Shown here piece after piece: positions 17,772 to 25,836 of a DNA stretch of 64,000 bases (position 1 is the first letter of the stretch; each line of letters starts with the position of its first letter). A program made the translations under genes and the position numbers. Source of the DNA: Nocardioides sp. W7. GTDB lineage: Bacteria; Actinomycetota; Actinomycetes; Propionibacteriales; Nocardioidaceae. Location: contig NZ_CP095078.1 of assembly GCF_022919075.1 (NCBI RefSeq), positions 1,240,001 through 1,304,000 on the forward strand, read 5' to 3'. The notes below the pieces were generated by a model that did no database searches, was not told the DNA's origin, and worked only from the letters and a program-made list of their open reading frames with translations.

Positions 17772-19163
17772 ATGACGCGCCGGATCGATGCCGACTACCT
17801 CGTGATCGGGGCGGGGGCCAGCGGCATGGCGTTCACCGACGCCCTGATCGACCACACGGACGTGCGCGTCGCCCTCGTCGACCGCCGCCCCGGCCCCGGC
17901 GGGCACTGGCGCGAGGCGTACCCCTTCGTCCGCCTGCACCAGTCCTCCACGTTCTACGGCGTCGCCTCCACCCTGCTCGGCGGCGGCCGGATCCAGACCA
18001 CGGGTCCCGAGGCGGGGTTGCACGAGCGGGCCGACCAGCCGACGATCCTGCGCTACTACGACGACGTGCTCACCCGCCTCGTCGGCACCGGCGGGGTCGA
18101 GCTCATCACCGGCAGCGAGTACGACGGGTCCGGCGCCGTCGTCTCGCTCTCCTCGGGCGAGCGCCTCGAGGTGCCCGAGCGCTGCCGGATCGTCGACGCC
18201 CGCTACCTCGCCCCCGACATCCCGGCGGAGACGCCGCCGCGCTTCGGCGTCGACGGTGCCCGGGTGATCCCGGTCAACGACCTGCCGCGGGTCGAGGACG
18301 CCCCGAGCCAGTACGTCGTCGTCGGCTCCGGCAAGACCGCCACCGACGCCATCGTCTGGCTGCTGGGCCGCGGGACGGACCCCGACGCGATCTGCTGGGT
18401 GCGTCCGCGCGAGCCCTGGATGCTGAACCGCGCCAAGATCCAGCCCGACCCCGAGGTCTTCCTCGGCATGGTCGCCGACCTGATGCGCGCCGCCGGGTCC
18501 GCCGGGTCGCTCGACGAGCTGTTCCTCGCCCTCGAGGACGCCGACATCATGCTGCGCATCGACCGCTCGCTCATGCCGACGATGGCCAAGGCGCCGACCC
18601 TGGGCGTCTGGGAGCTCGAGCTGCTGCGCAGCGTCGAGAACGTCGTACGCCTCGGTCACCTCGTCACCGCGGGTCGCGGGCGGCTCCAGCTCGAACGGGG
18701 ATCGGTCGCCGTCGCCGACGCCCTGGTGGTCAACTGTGCCGCCGACGGGCTCAAGCAGCCGCCGCTCGTCCCGATCTGGGGACCCGAGGCGATCACCGTC
18801 CAGCCGATCCGCGCCGGCTTCCCCTGCTTCGGTGCGGCGCTGGCCGGGTACGTCGAGGCGACCCGCGGGCCTGGCCCCGACGCGGAGGTCGAGAAGAACC
18901 GGCTCTGCCCGCCCTCCAACTACGGCAACACCCTGCCGGACTGGGCCGAGATGAACGTCCGCGGCTTCCGGGGCTCGGCCGCCTTCGGAGCCGAGCCGGA
19001 CATCAAGGCCTTCGCCGACCGGGTCGCCCTGAACCCCTCGCGGGTCCCGCACGGGCACCCCGGCTCGCCGGGACTCGACGACGCCCTCGCCCGGCTCCAG
19101 CAGCACGTCGGCCCGGGGGTCGCCCGACTCGCTGAGCTGTCGGGGCTGACCGGGCCGGCGTGA
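17772..19163 (+). CDS. FAD/NAD(P)-binding flavoprotein, unknown substrate
   Basis: A 463-residue protein with an N-terminal Rossmann dinucleotide-binding motif DYLVIGAGASGMAF, followed by a monooxygenase-like GGHWREAYPFVRLHQ segment. A second nucleotide-binding motif, YVVVGSGKTATDAIVWLLG, lies near residue 180. This resembles two-dinucleotide-domain flavin monooxygenases or nitric-oxide-synthase-associated NAD(P)-binding proteins. It follows metX by 18 nt and may share its transcript, but nothing links it to methionine. I cannot name a substrate. Confidence 0.75.
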   Translation: MTRRIDADYLVIGAGASGMAFTDALIDHTDVRVALVDRRPGPGGHWREAYPFVRLHQSSTFYGVASTLLGGGRIQTTGPEAGLHERADQPTILRYYDDVLTRLVGTGGVELITGSEYDGSGAVVSLSSGERLEVPERCRIVDARYLAPDIPAETPPRFGVDGARVIPVNDLPRVEDAPSQYVVVGSGKTATDAIVWLLGRGTDPDAICWVRPREPWMLNRAKIQPDPEVFLGMVADLMRAAGSAGSLDELFLALEDADIMLRIDRSLMPTMAKAPTLGVWELELLRSVENVVRLGHLVTAGRGRLQLERGSVAVADALVVNCAADGLKQPPLVPIWGPEAITVQPIRAGFPCFGAALAGYVEATRGPGPDAEVEKNRLCPPSNYGNTLPDWAEMNVRGFRGSAAFGAEPDIKAFADRVALNPSRVPHGHPGSPGLDDALARLQQHVGPGVARLAELSGLTGPA

Positions 19164-19173
19164 GCCGTGCCGG

Positions 19174-19551
19174 CTAGCCGTCGGAGAGCTCGGCCTCGGC
19201 GTCCGCCGACGAGGTCACGCAGAACTGGTTGCCCTGCGGGTCGGCCAGGGTCACCCAGGCGAAGCTCTCGTCGCCGCGCCGGTCGACCAGCGTGGCACCG
19301 GCCGCGAGCAGTCGGTCGACCTCGGCCTCGAGGTCCGGGGCGGCGAAGTCGTAGTGGATCCGGTTCTTACCGGGCGTGGGGTCCTCGACGAGCTGGAAGG
19401 CCAGCTGCACCGGGATCGTGTCGATGCGGACCATCAGGAAGGTGCCGTCGAACGGGTCGGCGACGGTGCCGCCGACCTGCTCCGCCCACCAGGCCGCGAG
19501 CGGGACCGGGTCGGTGGAGTCGCAGGTGATCATGCCAAGGGAGAGGGTCAT
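19174..19551 (-). CDS. VOC-superfamily (glyoxalase/bleomycin-resistance fold) protein
   Basis: A small 125-residue protein of the vicinal oxygen chelate fold. It opens LSLGMITCDSTDPVPLAAWWAEQ, passes through RIHYDFAAPDLEAEVDRLLAAGAT and ends with WVTLADPQGNQFCV, the typical metal-site ending. Many actinobacteria carry dozens of such proteins of undefined role. It converges with the flavoprotein gene 10 nt away and diverges from the DinB-like gene. Confidence 0.85.
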   Translation of the reverse strand: MTLSLGMITCDSTDPVPLAAWWAEQVGGTVADPFDGTFLMVRIDTIPVQLAFQLVEDPTPGKNRIHYDFAAPDLEAEVDRLLAAGATLVDRRGDESFAWVTLADPQGNQFCVTSSADAEAELSDG

Positions 19552-19586
19552 GACGTGACCGTAGGGCGCGGCGCCGACAGTCCGCG

Positions 19587-19600
19587 ACGTCGTACGACGT
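19587..19600. promoter_or_regulatory. 14-bp perfect palindrome in a divergent intergenic region
   Basis: ACGTCGTACGACGT is self-complementary and lies in the 146-bp gap between the VOC gene (minus) and the DinB-like gene (plus). It could be an operator. It is also an instance of the CGTCGTAC word that recurs through this window, so function is uncertain. Confidence 0.3.
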
Positions 19601-19697
19601 GGTTGCTGGGGGTGCCGACTCGGATGACGTCCGCGGCCGGGCCCGAACCCCTGGGCGAAGCCGATGAGATCGCCGCGCCCGGCCGGTCAGCACCCGC

Positions 19698-20285
19698 ATG
19701 GAACCTCTCGACCTCCGACCTGCCTGCACCGCTCTCGCCCGGGTGGTGAACGACATCCGCGACGACCAGCTCGCCGGGCCGACCCCCTGTCCCGCGTACA
19801 CCGTCGCCGACCTGGTCGACCACGTCCTGGGCCTCGCGGTCGCCTTCACCGCCGCCGCGCGCAAGGAGACCCTCCCGGTGCCGGTCAGCCCGTCCGGCGA
19901 CGGCTCGCGGCTCCCGGACGGCTGGCGCGGGGTCGCCACCGATCGGCTCGCCGAGCTCGCGACCGCCTGGGACGACCCCGCGGCGTACGTCGGCCTGACG
20001 ATGGCCGGCCCGGTCGAGACGCCGGGCGACGTGGCCGCCCTGGTCGCCCTGGACGAGGTCGTCGTGCACGGCTGGGACCTGGCCCGGGCCACCAGCCAGG
20101 AGTACGACGCCGACCCGGCGGCCGTCGCCGCGTGCCTGGGGTTCGCGGCCTCCTTCGAGCTGTCCGCGGACGCAAGGGACGCCGCCGCCCCCTTCGGCCC
20201 TCCCGTGCCCGTGCCGGCCGATGCGCCCGCCCTCGACCGGCTCGCCGGAGCGACCGGCCGCGACCCGGGCTGGACCGCCGCCTGA
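19698..20285 (+). CDS. TIGR03086-type DinB/mycothiol-dependent maleylpyruvate isomerase-fold protein
   Basis: A 195-residue protein. DIRDDQLAGPTPCPAYTVADLVDHVLGL and the later ALDEVVVHGWDLARAT carry the metal-ligand histidines of the DinB/maleylpyruvate-isomerase N-terminal fold used by mycothiol-linked enzymes in actinobacteria. The match is to the family conventionally called TIGR03086. Substrate is unknown. It starts at ATG 19698. It is followed by tRNA-Ser rather than by a functional partner. Confidence 0.85.
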   Translation: MEPLDLRPACTALARVVNDIRDDQLAGPTPCPAYTVADLVDHVLGLAVAFTAAARKETLPVPVSPSGDGSRLPDGWRGVATDRLAELATAWDDPAAYVGLTMAGPVETPGDVAALVALDEVVVHGWDLARATSQEYDADPAAVAACLGFAASFELSADARDAAAPFGPPVPVPADAPALDRLAGATGRDPGWTAA

Positions 20286-20333
20286 CCTGCCCAGATTTCG
20301 TCCGTCCCACCCCGCTCCGGTACATTCTCCGGC

Positions 20334-20423
20334 GGTGGCGTGTCCGAGCGGCCTAAGGAGAACGCCTCGAAAGCGTTTGTGGGTGCAAGCCCACCGAGGG
20401 TTCAAATCCCTCCGCCACCGCCA
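20334..20423 (+). tRNA. tRNA-Ser (anticodon CGA)
   Basis: The acceptor stem is GGTGGCG/CGCCACC, and the discriminator G is followed by an encoded CCA. The anticodon stem AACGC/GCGTT encloses loop CTCGAAA, giving anticodon CGA, which reads UCG. The long variable arm GTGGGTGCAAGCCCAC marks a class II serine tRNA. The T-loop is GGTTCAAATCC. Confidence 0.97.
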
Positions 20424-20444
20424 GTTGATGTCCCAGGGCATCGA

Positions 20445-20490
20445 GAACACCCGGACCCACGACAGACGTGGGGTCGGGTGTTCTTCATTT
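20445..20490 (+). terminator. Intrinsic terminator after tRNA-Ser(CGA)
   Basis: GAACACCCGGACCCAC is followed by a short loop and a near-complementary GTGGGGTCGGGTGTTC, then TTCATTT. Almost the same hairpin follows tRNA-Pro at 54973-55008. Confidence 0.75.
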
Positions 20491-20522
20491 CGGCGGGATC
20501 GCGGTCTGCTCGTCGAGATCGA

Positions 20523-21215
20523 TCACTGGCCCGCGCGCACCAGGAGCGCGCCCTGCGGGCAGCGTTCGGTGCCCTCGGGCTGCCGCACCAGCCGAGTCGA
20601 CTCGACGAACCCGGCCTCGGCCAGCAGGTCGGCCAGGGTGCCGACGGGCCAGCGGTGGGCCGGTGCGACCCGGTGGTCGTAGGGGACCGGTGGGCCGTCC
20701 GGCTCGTCCGTGGTCTGGAAGCCCACCAGCAGCGGGGCGCCGTCGGCCAGCATCCGGCGCAGCTCGACCAGCACGGCCGGCAGCTCCGCCGGCTCCACGT
20801 GGATGAGCGAGAACCACGCGACGGCTCCGCGCAGGCTCCGGTCGGGGAGGCCGGTGTCGGTCATCGATCGATGGTCGAACCGCAGCCCGGGGTGGGCGGC
20901 GCGCGCGAGCGCGACGAAGTCGGCCGAGATGTCCACGCCGTGCACGTCGAGACCGGCGGCGGCGAGGTACGCCGTCCAGTGCCCGGGCCCGCATCCCAGG
21001 TCGACGACCGGGCCCGGCTCCCCGGCCCGGACCGTCTCGGCCAGCACCGTCATCGCCGCGCGGTCCCACGGGTGACCGCGGGCGGGGTCGGCGAAGAGAT
21101 CGGCGTACGGCCCCGCCCAGTGGTCGTACGCCGCCGCGACCCGGTCGAGGCGCCGGGGTTCGGTGGCCACGCGGGTACCGTAGCGTCCGCTGCCGACGGT
21201 CGCCCGTGCGTCCAC
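20523..21215 (-). CDS. Class I SAM-dependent methyltransferase
   Basis: A 230-residue protein with SAM-binding motif I VVDLGCGPGHWTAYLAAAG, the acidic VHGVDISADFVALAR and a motif IV-like GAVAWFSLIHVEP. The profile resembles the UbiE/methyltransferase-11 group. The start is uncertain. GTG 21215 has GGGAGG close upstream. A shorter form from GTG 21170 begins at VATEPRRLDRVAAAYD, where family similarity seems to start. It stands alone between the tRNA terminator and the divergent carbonic-anhydrase gene. Confidence 0.8.
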   Translation of the reverse strand: MDARATVGSGRYGTRVATEPRRLDRVAAAYDHWAGPYADLFADPARGHPWDRAAMTVLAETVRAGEPGPVVDLGCGPGHWTAYLAAAGLDVHGVDISADFVALARAAHPGLRFDHRSMTDTGLPDRSLRGAVAWFSLIHVEPAELPAVLVELRRMLADGAPLLVGFQTTDEPDGPPVPYDHRVAPAHRWPVGTLADLLAEAGFVESTRLVRQPEGTERCPQGALLVRAGQ

Positions 21216-21295
21216 CGACCTCCCGAGCGGTGCGGGACCCGACGTGACCCCGGAGCGCCCGCGAACGGGTCGGGCACGGGGTGTGGAATGAGCCC

Positions 21296-21829
21296 ATGCA
21301 CCTCATCGAGTTCGAAGGCCGCCGCCCGTCGGTCCACCCCGACGCCTGGATCGCCCCCACCGCCACCCTGATCGGCGACGTGACCGTCGAGAAGGGCGCC
21401 AGCGTCTGGTACGGCGCCGTGCTGCGCGGGGACGTCTGCACGATCGTGGTCCGCGAGGGCACCAACATCCAGGACAACTCGGTGCTGCACGCCGGCCCCG
21501 ACCAGACCCTCGTGGTCGGTCCGAACGCCACCGTCGGCCACTCCTGCGTCGTGCACTGCGCCTCGGTGGGCGAGCAGTCGCTGATCGGCAACGGCTCGAT
21601 CCTGCTCGACGGCGCGAGCGTCGGCGCCCGCACGCTGGTCGCCGCGGGCTCGGTGGTCACCCCGGGGGCCGAGATCCCCGGAGGCGTGGTCGCGGCGGGC
21701 TCCCCGGCCTCGGCCCGCAAGCCGATCGAGGGCACCTCCTCCGAGGTGTGGGTCGAGACCAACGCGCTCTACTACGGCGAGCTCGCCGGTCGGCACCGCA
21801 CGGGCGCCCGGCCCGTCGAGCAGTCCTGA
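21296..21829 (+). CDS. Gamma-class carbonic anhydrase-like protein
   Basis: A 177-residue left-handed beta-helix protein of hexapeptide repeats, such as APTATLIGDVTVEKGASVWYGAVLRGD. The metal-binding histidines of the gamma carbonic anhydrase family appear in NSVLHAGP and VGHSCVVHCAS. It is probably a cytoplasmic metal-dependent hydratase or a related PaaY/CaiE-like thioesterase. I chose ATG 21296 because the family N-terminus starts MHLIEFEG. A GTG 15 bases upstream is possible. Confidence 0.9.
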   Translation: MHLIEFEGRRPSVHPDAWIAPTATLIGDVTVEKGASVWYGAVLRGDVCTIVVREGTNIQDNSVLHAGPDQTLVVGPNATVGHSCVVHCASVGEQSLIGNGSILLDGASVGARTLVAAGSVVTPGAEIPGGVVAAGSPASARKPIEGTSSEVWVETNALYYGELAGRHRTGARPVEQS

Positions 21830-21857
21830 CGGTCCTGACGGTCCGGCTCGGCGTCGG

Positions 21858-22172
21858 TCACGGTCGCCGCGTGCAGACCGCCACCAGGACGCCGGGCCGG
21901 CGGCCGTCGTACACCTCCCGGCCGCGCGCGGCCGACACCAGGACGAGTCGTCCCCGCGGGGTGCGCACCAGCGCGGCCCGCACGTCCTCGACGTCGTCGA
22001 ACCCGACGGGGGTGCAGCCGTGCTCGGCCAGCACCGGGCGGACGACCTGGGCGTAGCCGTCGGCGGTGGCGCCGGTCGCGGTGCCCGACGTGACGTCCTG
22101 CCGCCCGCCCAGGGTGAACCCGCCGGCCAGCAGGCCGAGGAGGAGCAGGGCGGGGAGGGAGCGGGGCGCCAT
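21858..22172 (-). CDS. Small predicted secreted protein, unknown function
   Basis: The 104-residue product begins MAPRSLPALLLLGLLAGGF, a clear signal peptide or lipid-anchor-like hydrophobic start without an obvious lipobox cysteine. The rest has one Cys (HGCTPVGFDD) and a basic C-terminus. Start ATG 22172 is preceded on its strand by no strong Shine-Dalgarno. It is divergent from the MoxR gene. I do not recognise a family. Confidence 0.55.
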   Translation of the reverse strand: MAPRSLPALLLLGLLAGGFTLGGRQDVTSGTATGATADGYAQVVRPVLAEHGCTPVGFDDVEDVRAALVRTPRGRLVLVSAARGREVYDGRRPGVLVAVCTRRP

Positions 22173-22233
22173 GACGTTCCGCTCAACGACGCACCTCGGG
22201 ACGAGTGACGCGGGTGTGTTGGAGGATGGGCCC

Positions 22234-23103
22234 ATGACGACCTGGTTCGCCTCGCCCACCGACGCCGTCACCCGCCTCGCAGCGGAGGGCTACCTCGCCG
22301 ACAGCGCCACGGCCACGACCGCCTTCCTGGCCGGTGCGCTCGAGAAGCCGCTGCTGGTCGAGGGTCCGGCGGGGGTGGGCAAGACCGAGCTCGCCAAGGC
22401 GGTCGCCCGCGCGACCGGTGCCGACCTGGTGCGGCTGCAGTGCTACGAGGGGCTCGACGAGGCCCGGGCGCTCTACGAGTGGAACTACAAGAAGCAGCTG
22501 CTGCGCATCCAGGCGTCCCAGGGCTCCGACCAGGAGTGGTCGGCGACCCACGACGACATCTTCACCGACGAGTTCCTGCTCACCCGACCGCTGCTGACCG
22601 CGATCCGCCGCGAGGAGCCGACGGTGCTGCTGATCGACGAGGTCGACAAGACCGACGTCGAGGTCGAGGGCCTGCTGCTGGAGGTGCTCTCGGACTTCCA
22701 GGTCACCATCCCCGAGCTCGGCACCGTCTCCGCCGTACGCCGGCCCTTCGTCGTCCTCACCTCCAACGCCACCCGGGAGCTGTCCGAGGCGGTCAAGCGC
22801 CGGTGCCTGTTCCTGCACCTGGACTACCCCGACGCCGAGCGCGAGCGCGAGATCGTCACCTCCCAGGTGCCGGACCTGGAGGACCGGCTCGCCGAGCAGC
22901 TGGTCGCGATGGTCGGCCGGCTGCGCGAGCTGGAGCTGAAGAAGGCGCCGTCGATCGCCGAGTCGGTGGACTGGGCGCGCACCCTGCTGGCGCTGGAGAT
23001 CCGCGAGCTCGACGACAAGGCCGTCAACGACACGCTCGGGGTGGTGCTCAAGCACGCCTCCGACACCGACCGCGCCGTCCGCGAGCTGCGGCTGCGCCGA
23101 TGA
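22234..23103 (+). CDS. MoxR-family AAA+ ATPase
   Basis: A 289-residue AAA+ protein with Walker A EGPAGVGKTELAK (residues 43-55), Walker B VLLIDEVDKTD and the sensor-1 region VVLTSNATRELSEAV. MoxR ATPases act as chaperones that insert metals or cofactors or assemble complexes with a partner VWA protein. Here that partner is the next gene, which overlaps by 4 nt (ATGA). ATG 22234 is chosen over upstream codons because GGAGGA precedes it. The complex they serve is not encoded nearby. Confidence 0.93.
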   Translation: MTTWFASPTDAVTRLAAEGYLADSATATTAFLAGALEKPLLVEGPAGVGKTELAKAVARATGADLVRLQCYEGLDEARALYEWNYKKQLLRIQASQGSDQEWSATHDDIFTDEFLLTRPLLTAIRREEPTVLLIDEVDKTDVEVEGLLLEVLSDFQVTIPELGTVSAVRRPFVVLTSNATRELSEAVKRRCLFLHLDYPDAEREREIVTSQVPDLEDRLAEQLVAMVGRLRELELKKAPSIAESVDWARTLLALEIRELDDKAVNDTLGVVLKHASDTDRAVRELRLRR

Positions 23104-24479
23104 CCGGCAGCGGGCTACTCGAGCGCCACATCGCCTTCCTCGAGGCGTTGCGGGCGGCCGGGCTGCCCGTCTCGCTCGCCGAGGACCTCGACGCGGTCGC
23201 CGCGCTGCGGGCTCTCCCGTGGGACGAGCGGGCCACGGTCCGCGAGGGGTACGCCGCCACCCTGGTGAAGAAGTCGTCCTTCCGCCCGACCTTCGACACC
23301 CTCTTCGACCTGTACTTTCCGCGCCTCGTCGGCGAGGGCGCCGGCCACGCCGACGACGAGGGGGCGGACGAGAGCGCTCCCGGCGACACCGGTCGCGCCC
23401 TGGCCTCCTTCCGCGAGCAGCTGCTGGCCGCGCTCGCCGAGGGCGACCAGGAGACGCTGGCCCGGCTGGCCGCCGAGATGGTCGGTCGCTTCGGCGCGAT
23501 GCCCGGTCGCGGGCCCGGCCTGTCGAGCTGGTCGGCGTACACCGCCCAGCAGCGGGTCGCGCCCAGCCAGCTGGTCGACCGGATCGTCGCCGCCCTGCTC
23601 GCCCAGGGCCGCACCGACGAGGAGGCGCAACGCACGGCCGGCCGCCGGCTCGGCGGCTTCACCAAGCTGGTCGAGGACGACGCCCGCAGGCGGATCGCCG
23701 AGGAGAAGGGCCCCGACCACGTCGCGAACGTCGCGGTCCGACCGACGATCGACCGGCTCGACTTCCTCCAGGCCCGGCGCACCGACCTGGAGGAGATGCG
23801 GCGCGAGATCTACCCGCTGGCCCGCCGGCTCGCGACCCGGCTGACCCAGGAGCACCACGCACGGCGCCGGGGGCCGCTGGACTTCCGTCGTACCGTCCGG
23901 GCCTCGGTCTCGACCGGCGGGGTGCCGCTGACCACCCACCACAAGCCCAAGCGCCCGCACCGCACCGAGCTGGTCGTGCTGTGCGACGTGTCCGGCTCGG
24001 TCGCCAACTTCGCGCAGTTCACGCTGCTGCTGGTCTTCGCGCTGCGCGACCAGTTCCAGAAGGTCCGCGCCTTCACCTTCATCGACCACGTCCACGAGGT
24101 CAGCCACCACTTCCGGCCCGGCGCCGACGTCGCCGACGTGATGGCCGACCTGGCCGCCAGCGCCTCGCACGCCGCGCTGTGGGGCCGCACCAACTACGGC
24201 CGCGCGTTCACCAAGTTCACCGAGGAGCACGGCGACGCCCTGGGGCCGAAGTCGTCGCTGCTGATCCTGGGCGACGCGCGCTCCAACTACAGCGACCTCG
24301 CCCTCGGGTCGCTGAAGGAGATGGCGGCCACCGCCCGGCACTCGTGGTGGCTCAACCCCGAGCACCGCCGGCACTGGGACACCGGCGACTCCGCGGCCTG
24401 GGCGTACGGCGAGGTCGTGCCGATGGCGGAGTGCCGCAACCTCGCCCAGCTCGGCGAGTTCGTGCACGACATCCTCTGA
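23100..24479 (+). CDS. CoxE-like VWA-domain protein, partner of the MoxR ATPase
   Basis: A 459-residue protein. The N-terminal half is helical and charged. The C-terminal half is a von Willebrand A domain with MIDAS motif LCDVSGSVANF (near residue 297) and later GRTNYGRAF and LILGDARSNYSD. It resembles CoxE, the VWA partner in CO-dehydrogenase maturation, but no cox structural genes are present. Tight coupling to the MoxR gene predicts a two-protein remodelling machine of unknown client. It is the last gene before a convergent boundary with an unusual inverted repeat. Confidence 0.92.
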   Translation: MTGSGLLERHIAFLEALRAAGLPVSLAEDLDAVAALRALPWDERATVREGYAATLVKKSSFRPTFDTLFDLYFPRLVGEGAGHADDEGADESAPGDTGRALASFREQLLAALAEGDQETLARLAAEMVGRFGAMPGRGPGLSSWSAYTAQQRVAPSQLVDRIVAALLAQGRTDEEAQRTAGRRLGGFTKLVEDDARRRIAEEKGPDHVANVAVRPTIDRLDFLQARRTDLEEMRREIYPLARRLATRLTQEHHARRRGPLDFRRTVRASVSTGGVPLTTHHKPKRPHRTELVVLCDVSGSVANFAQFTLLLVFALRDQFQKVRAFTFIDHVHEVSHHFRPGADVADVMADLAASASHAALWGRTNYGRAFTKFTEEHGDALGPKSSLLILGDARSNYSDLALGSLKEMAATARHSWWLNPEHRRHWDTGDSAAWAYGEVVPMAECRNLAQLGEFVHDIL

Positions 24480-24485
24480 GCACTC

Positions 24486-24549
24486 CGTCGAGTGCCATGG
24501 ATTGGCCCATCAGGGGTCAGGTTCAGGGGCCAATCGATGGCACTCGACG
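24486..24549. repeat. Long inverted repeat (23-bp arms, 18-nt loop) between convergent genes
   Basis: The left arm 24486-24508 begins CGTCGAGTGCCAT and the right arm 24527-24549 ends ATGGCACTCGACG. The 23-bp arms match at 22 positions. The loop 24509-24526 contains CAGGGGTCAGGTTCAG. It fills the gap between the VWA gene and the convergent aminotransferase gene. It may be a bidirectional terminator. The long stem without a T-run is also compatible with a small mobile palindromic element. Confidence 0.75.
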
Positions 24550-24550
24550 C

Positions 24551-25753
24551 TCAGCCGCGAAACACCGGCGCGATCCGCTCCAGCGCCTCCTCGATGTCGG
24601 CCCGCGGGCCGGCGAAGCTCATCCGCACGAACCGTCCGCCGTCGGCGGTGTCGAAGTCGATGCCCGGGGCCATCGCGACGCCGGTCCGGTCGAGCAGGCC
24701 GCGGCTGAAGGCCATCGAGTCGTCGGTGAGGTGGCCGATGTCGGCGTACACGTAGAACGCGCCGTCGGCCGGCGCCAGCCTGGAGACGCCGAGCCGGGCC
24801 AGGCCGTCGAGCAGCAGCCGGCGGTTGCCGGCGTAGCGCTGCACGTGCCTGTCGAGCTCGGCGTACGACTCGTCGGCGAACGCCGCGATGCAGGCCCGCT
24901 GCGCGATCACCGGCGGGCAGATCGTGAAGTTGCCGGTCAGCACGTCGACGGCGCGCCGCAGCCGGTCGGGGACGAGCATCCAGCCGATCCGCCAGCCGGT
25001 CATCGAGAAGTACTTCGAGAACGACGAGAAGACCACCGCCTCGCGGCTGGTCTCCCACGCGCTGCGCGCCAGCGACTCGTGGCCGTCGAGCGGGGCGTAC
25101 TCGATGCCGTGGTAGATCTCGTCGCTGATCAGCTGGATCCCGTGCTCCTCGCAGTACGACGCCAGCGCCGCCAGCTCGCTCGGGAGCAGCATCGTGCCCG
25201 TGGGGTTCGCGGGGCTGGCCACGACCAGCCCCTTGATGTCCGGGCCGAGGGCGGCCAGCTGCTCGACCGTCGGCTGGAACCTGGTCTCCGGGCCGGTGGC
25301 GATCTCGACCACCTCGCAGCCCAGCGCGGTCAGCACGTTGCGGTAGCACGGGTAGCCCGGCCGGGCCATCGCGACCCGGTCGCCCACCTCGAAGGCCGCC
25401 AGGAACGCCAGCAGGAACCCGCCGCTGCTCCCGGTCGTCACCACCACCTGGTCCGGATGTACCTCGATCCCGTGCGCCCGGGCATGGTGGCCGGCGATGG
25501 CCTCGCGCAGCTCCAGGATCCCCGCCGCGGGCGTGTAGCCCAGCGGGTCGCCGCTGCCCAGCAGCCGCACCGCCTCGGCGTTCACCGGTGCGGGCGCCCC
25601 CTTACTCGGCTGCCCCGCGAGCAGGTTCAGCAGGTCGCCGTGGCTCCGCTGCCGCTCGGCACTCGCCGCCAGTAGATCCATGACGTGGAAGGGCGGAACG
25701 TTGGCGCGGCTGGCGACCTGGAAGCGCCCGGCGTTGACGGTCACGGGCGTCAC
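24551..25753 (-). CDS. Class I/II PLP-dependent aminotransferase
   Basis: A 400-residue fold-type I enzyme. LGYTPAAGILELREAIAGHH, VTTGSSGGFLLAF, ANPTGTMLLPSEL and ISDEIYHGIEY are typical, and the cofactor lysine is K247 in FSSFSKYFSMTGWRIGW. It resembles the aspartate/alanine-type aminotransferases of subgroup I-gamma. Substrate cannot be read from sequence. It starts at GTG 25753 behind ACAGGAG. A strong hairpin separates it from the upstream flavoprotein, so it probably has its own promoter. Confidence 0.93.
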   Translation of the reverse strand: MTPVTVNAGRFQVASRANVPPFHVMDLLAASAERQRSHGDLLNLLAGQPSKGAPAPVNAEAVRLLGSGDPLGYTPAAGILELREAIAGHHARAHGIEVHPDQVVVTTGSSGGFLLAFLAAFEVGDRVAMARPGYPCYRNVLTALGCEVVEIATGPETRFQPTVEQLAALGPDIKGLVVASPANPTGTMLLPSELAALASYCEEHGIQLISDEIYHGIEYAPLDGHESLARSAWETSREAVVFSSFSKYFSMTGWRIGWMLVPDRLRRAVDVLTGNFTICPPVIAQRACIAAFADESYAELDRHVQRYAGNRRLLLDGLARLGVSRLAPADGAFYVYADIGHLTDDSMAFSRGLLDRTGVAMAPGIDFDTADGGRFVRMSFAGPRADIEEALERIAPVFRG

Positions 25754-25775
25754 TCCTGTTACATCGGTGGTGAGA

Positions 25776-25836
25776 AACTCATGCTGGTGTCATGAAGTTT
25801 CCTATCACCAGCATGAGTTCCTCCGCCTAGGCGGAG
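25776..25836 (-). terminator. Hairpin after the flavoprotein gene, with adjoining 16-bp palindrome
   Basis: AACTCATGCTGGTG (25776-25789) and its exact complement (25806-25819) form a 14-bp stem with a 16-nt loop, followed on the minus strand by TTTCTC. Immediately before it in transcription order, CTCCGCCTAGGCGGAG (25821-25836) is a perfect palindrome spanning the stop codon. Together they probably end flavoprotein transcription. Confidence 0.65.

Noticed and set aside
15825..19106. Long open minus-strand frame opposite metY, metX and the flavoprotein gene
   Set aside because: The plus-strand genes carry complete family motifs. The antisense product is low-complexity Val/Gly/Asp/Arg.
20334..20523. 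tRNA-Ser as an integration (att) site
   Set aside because: No integrase, no repeated tRNA 3' end and no change in gene content beside it.
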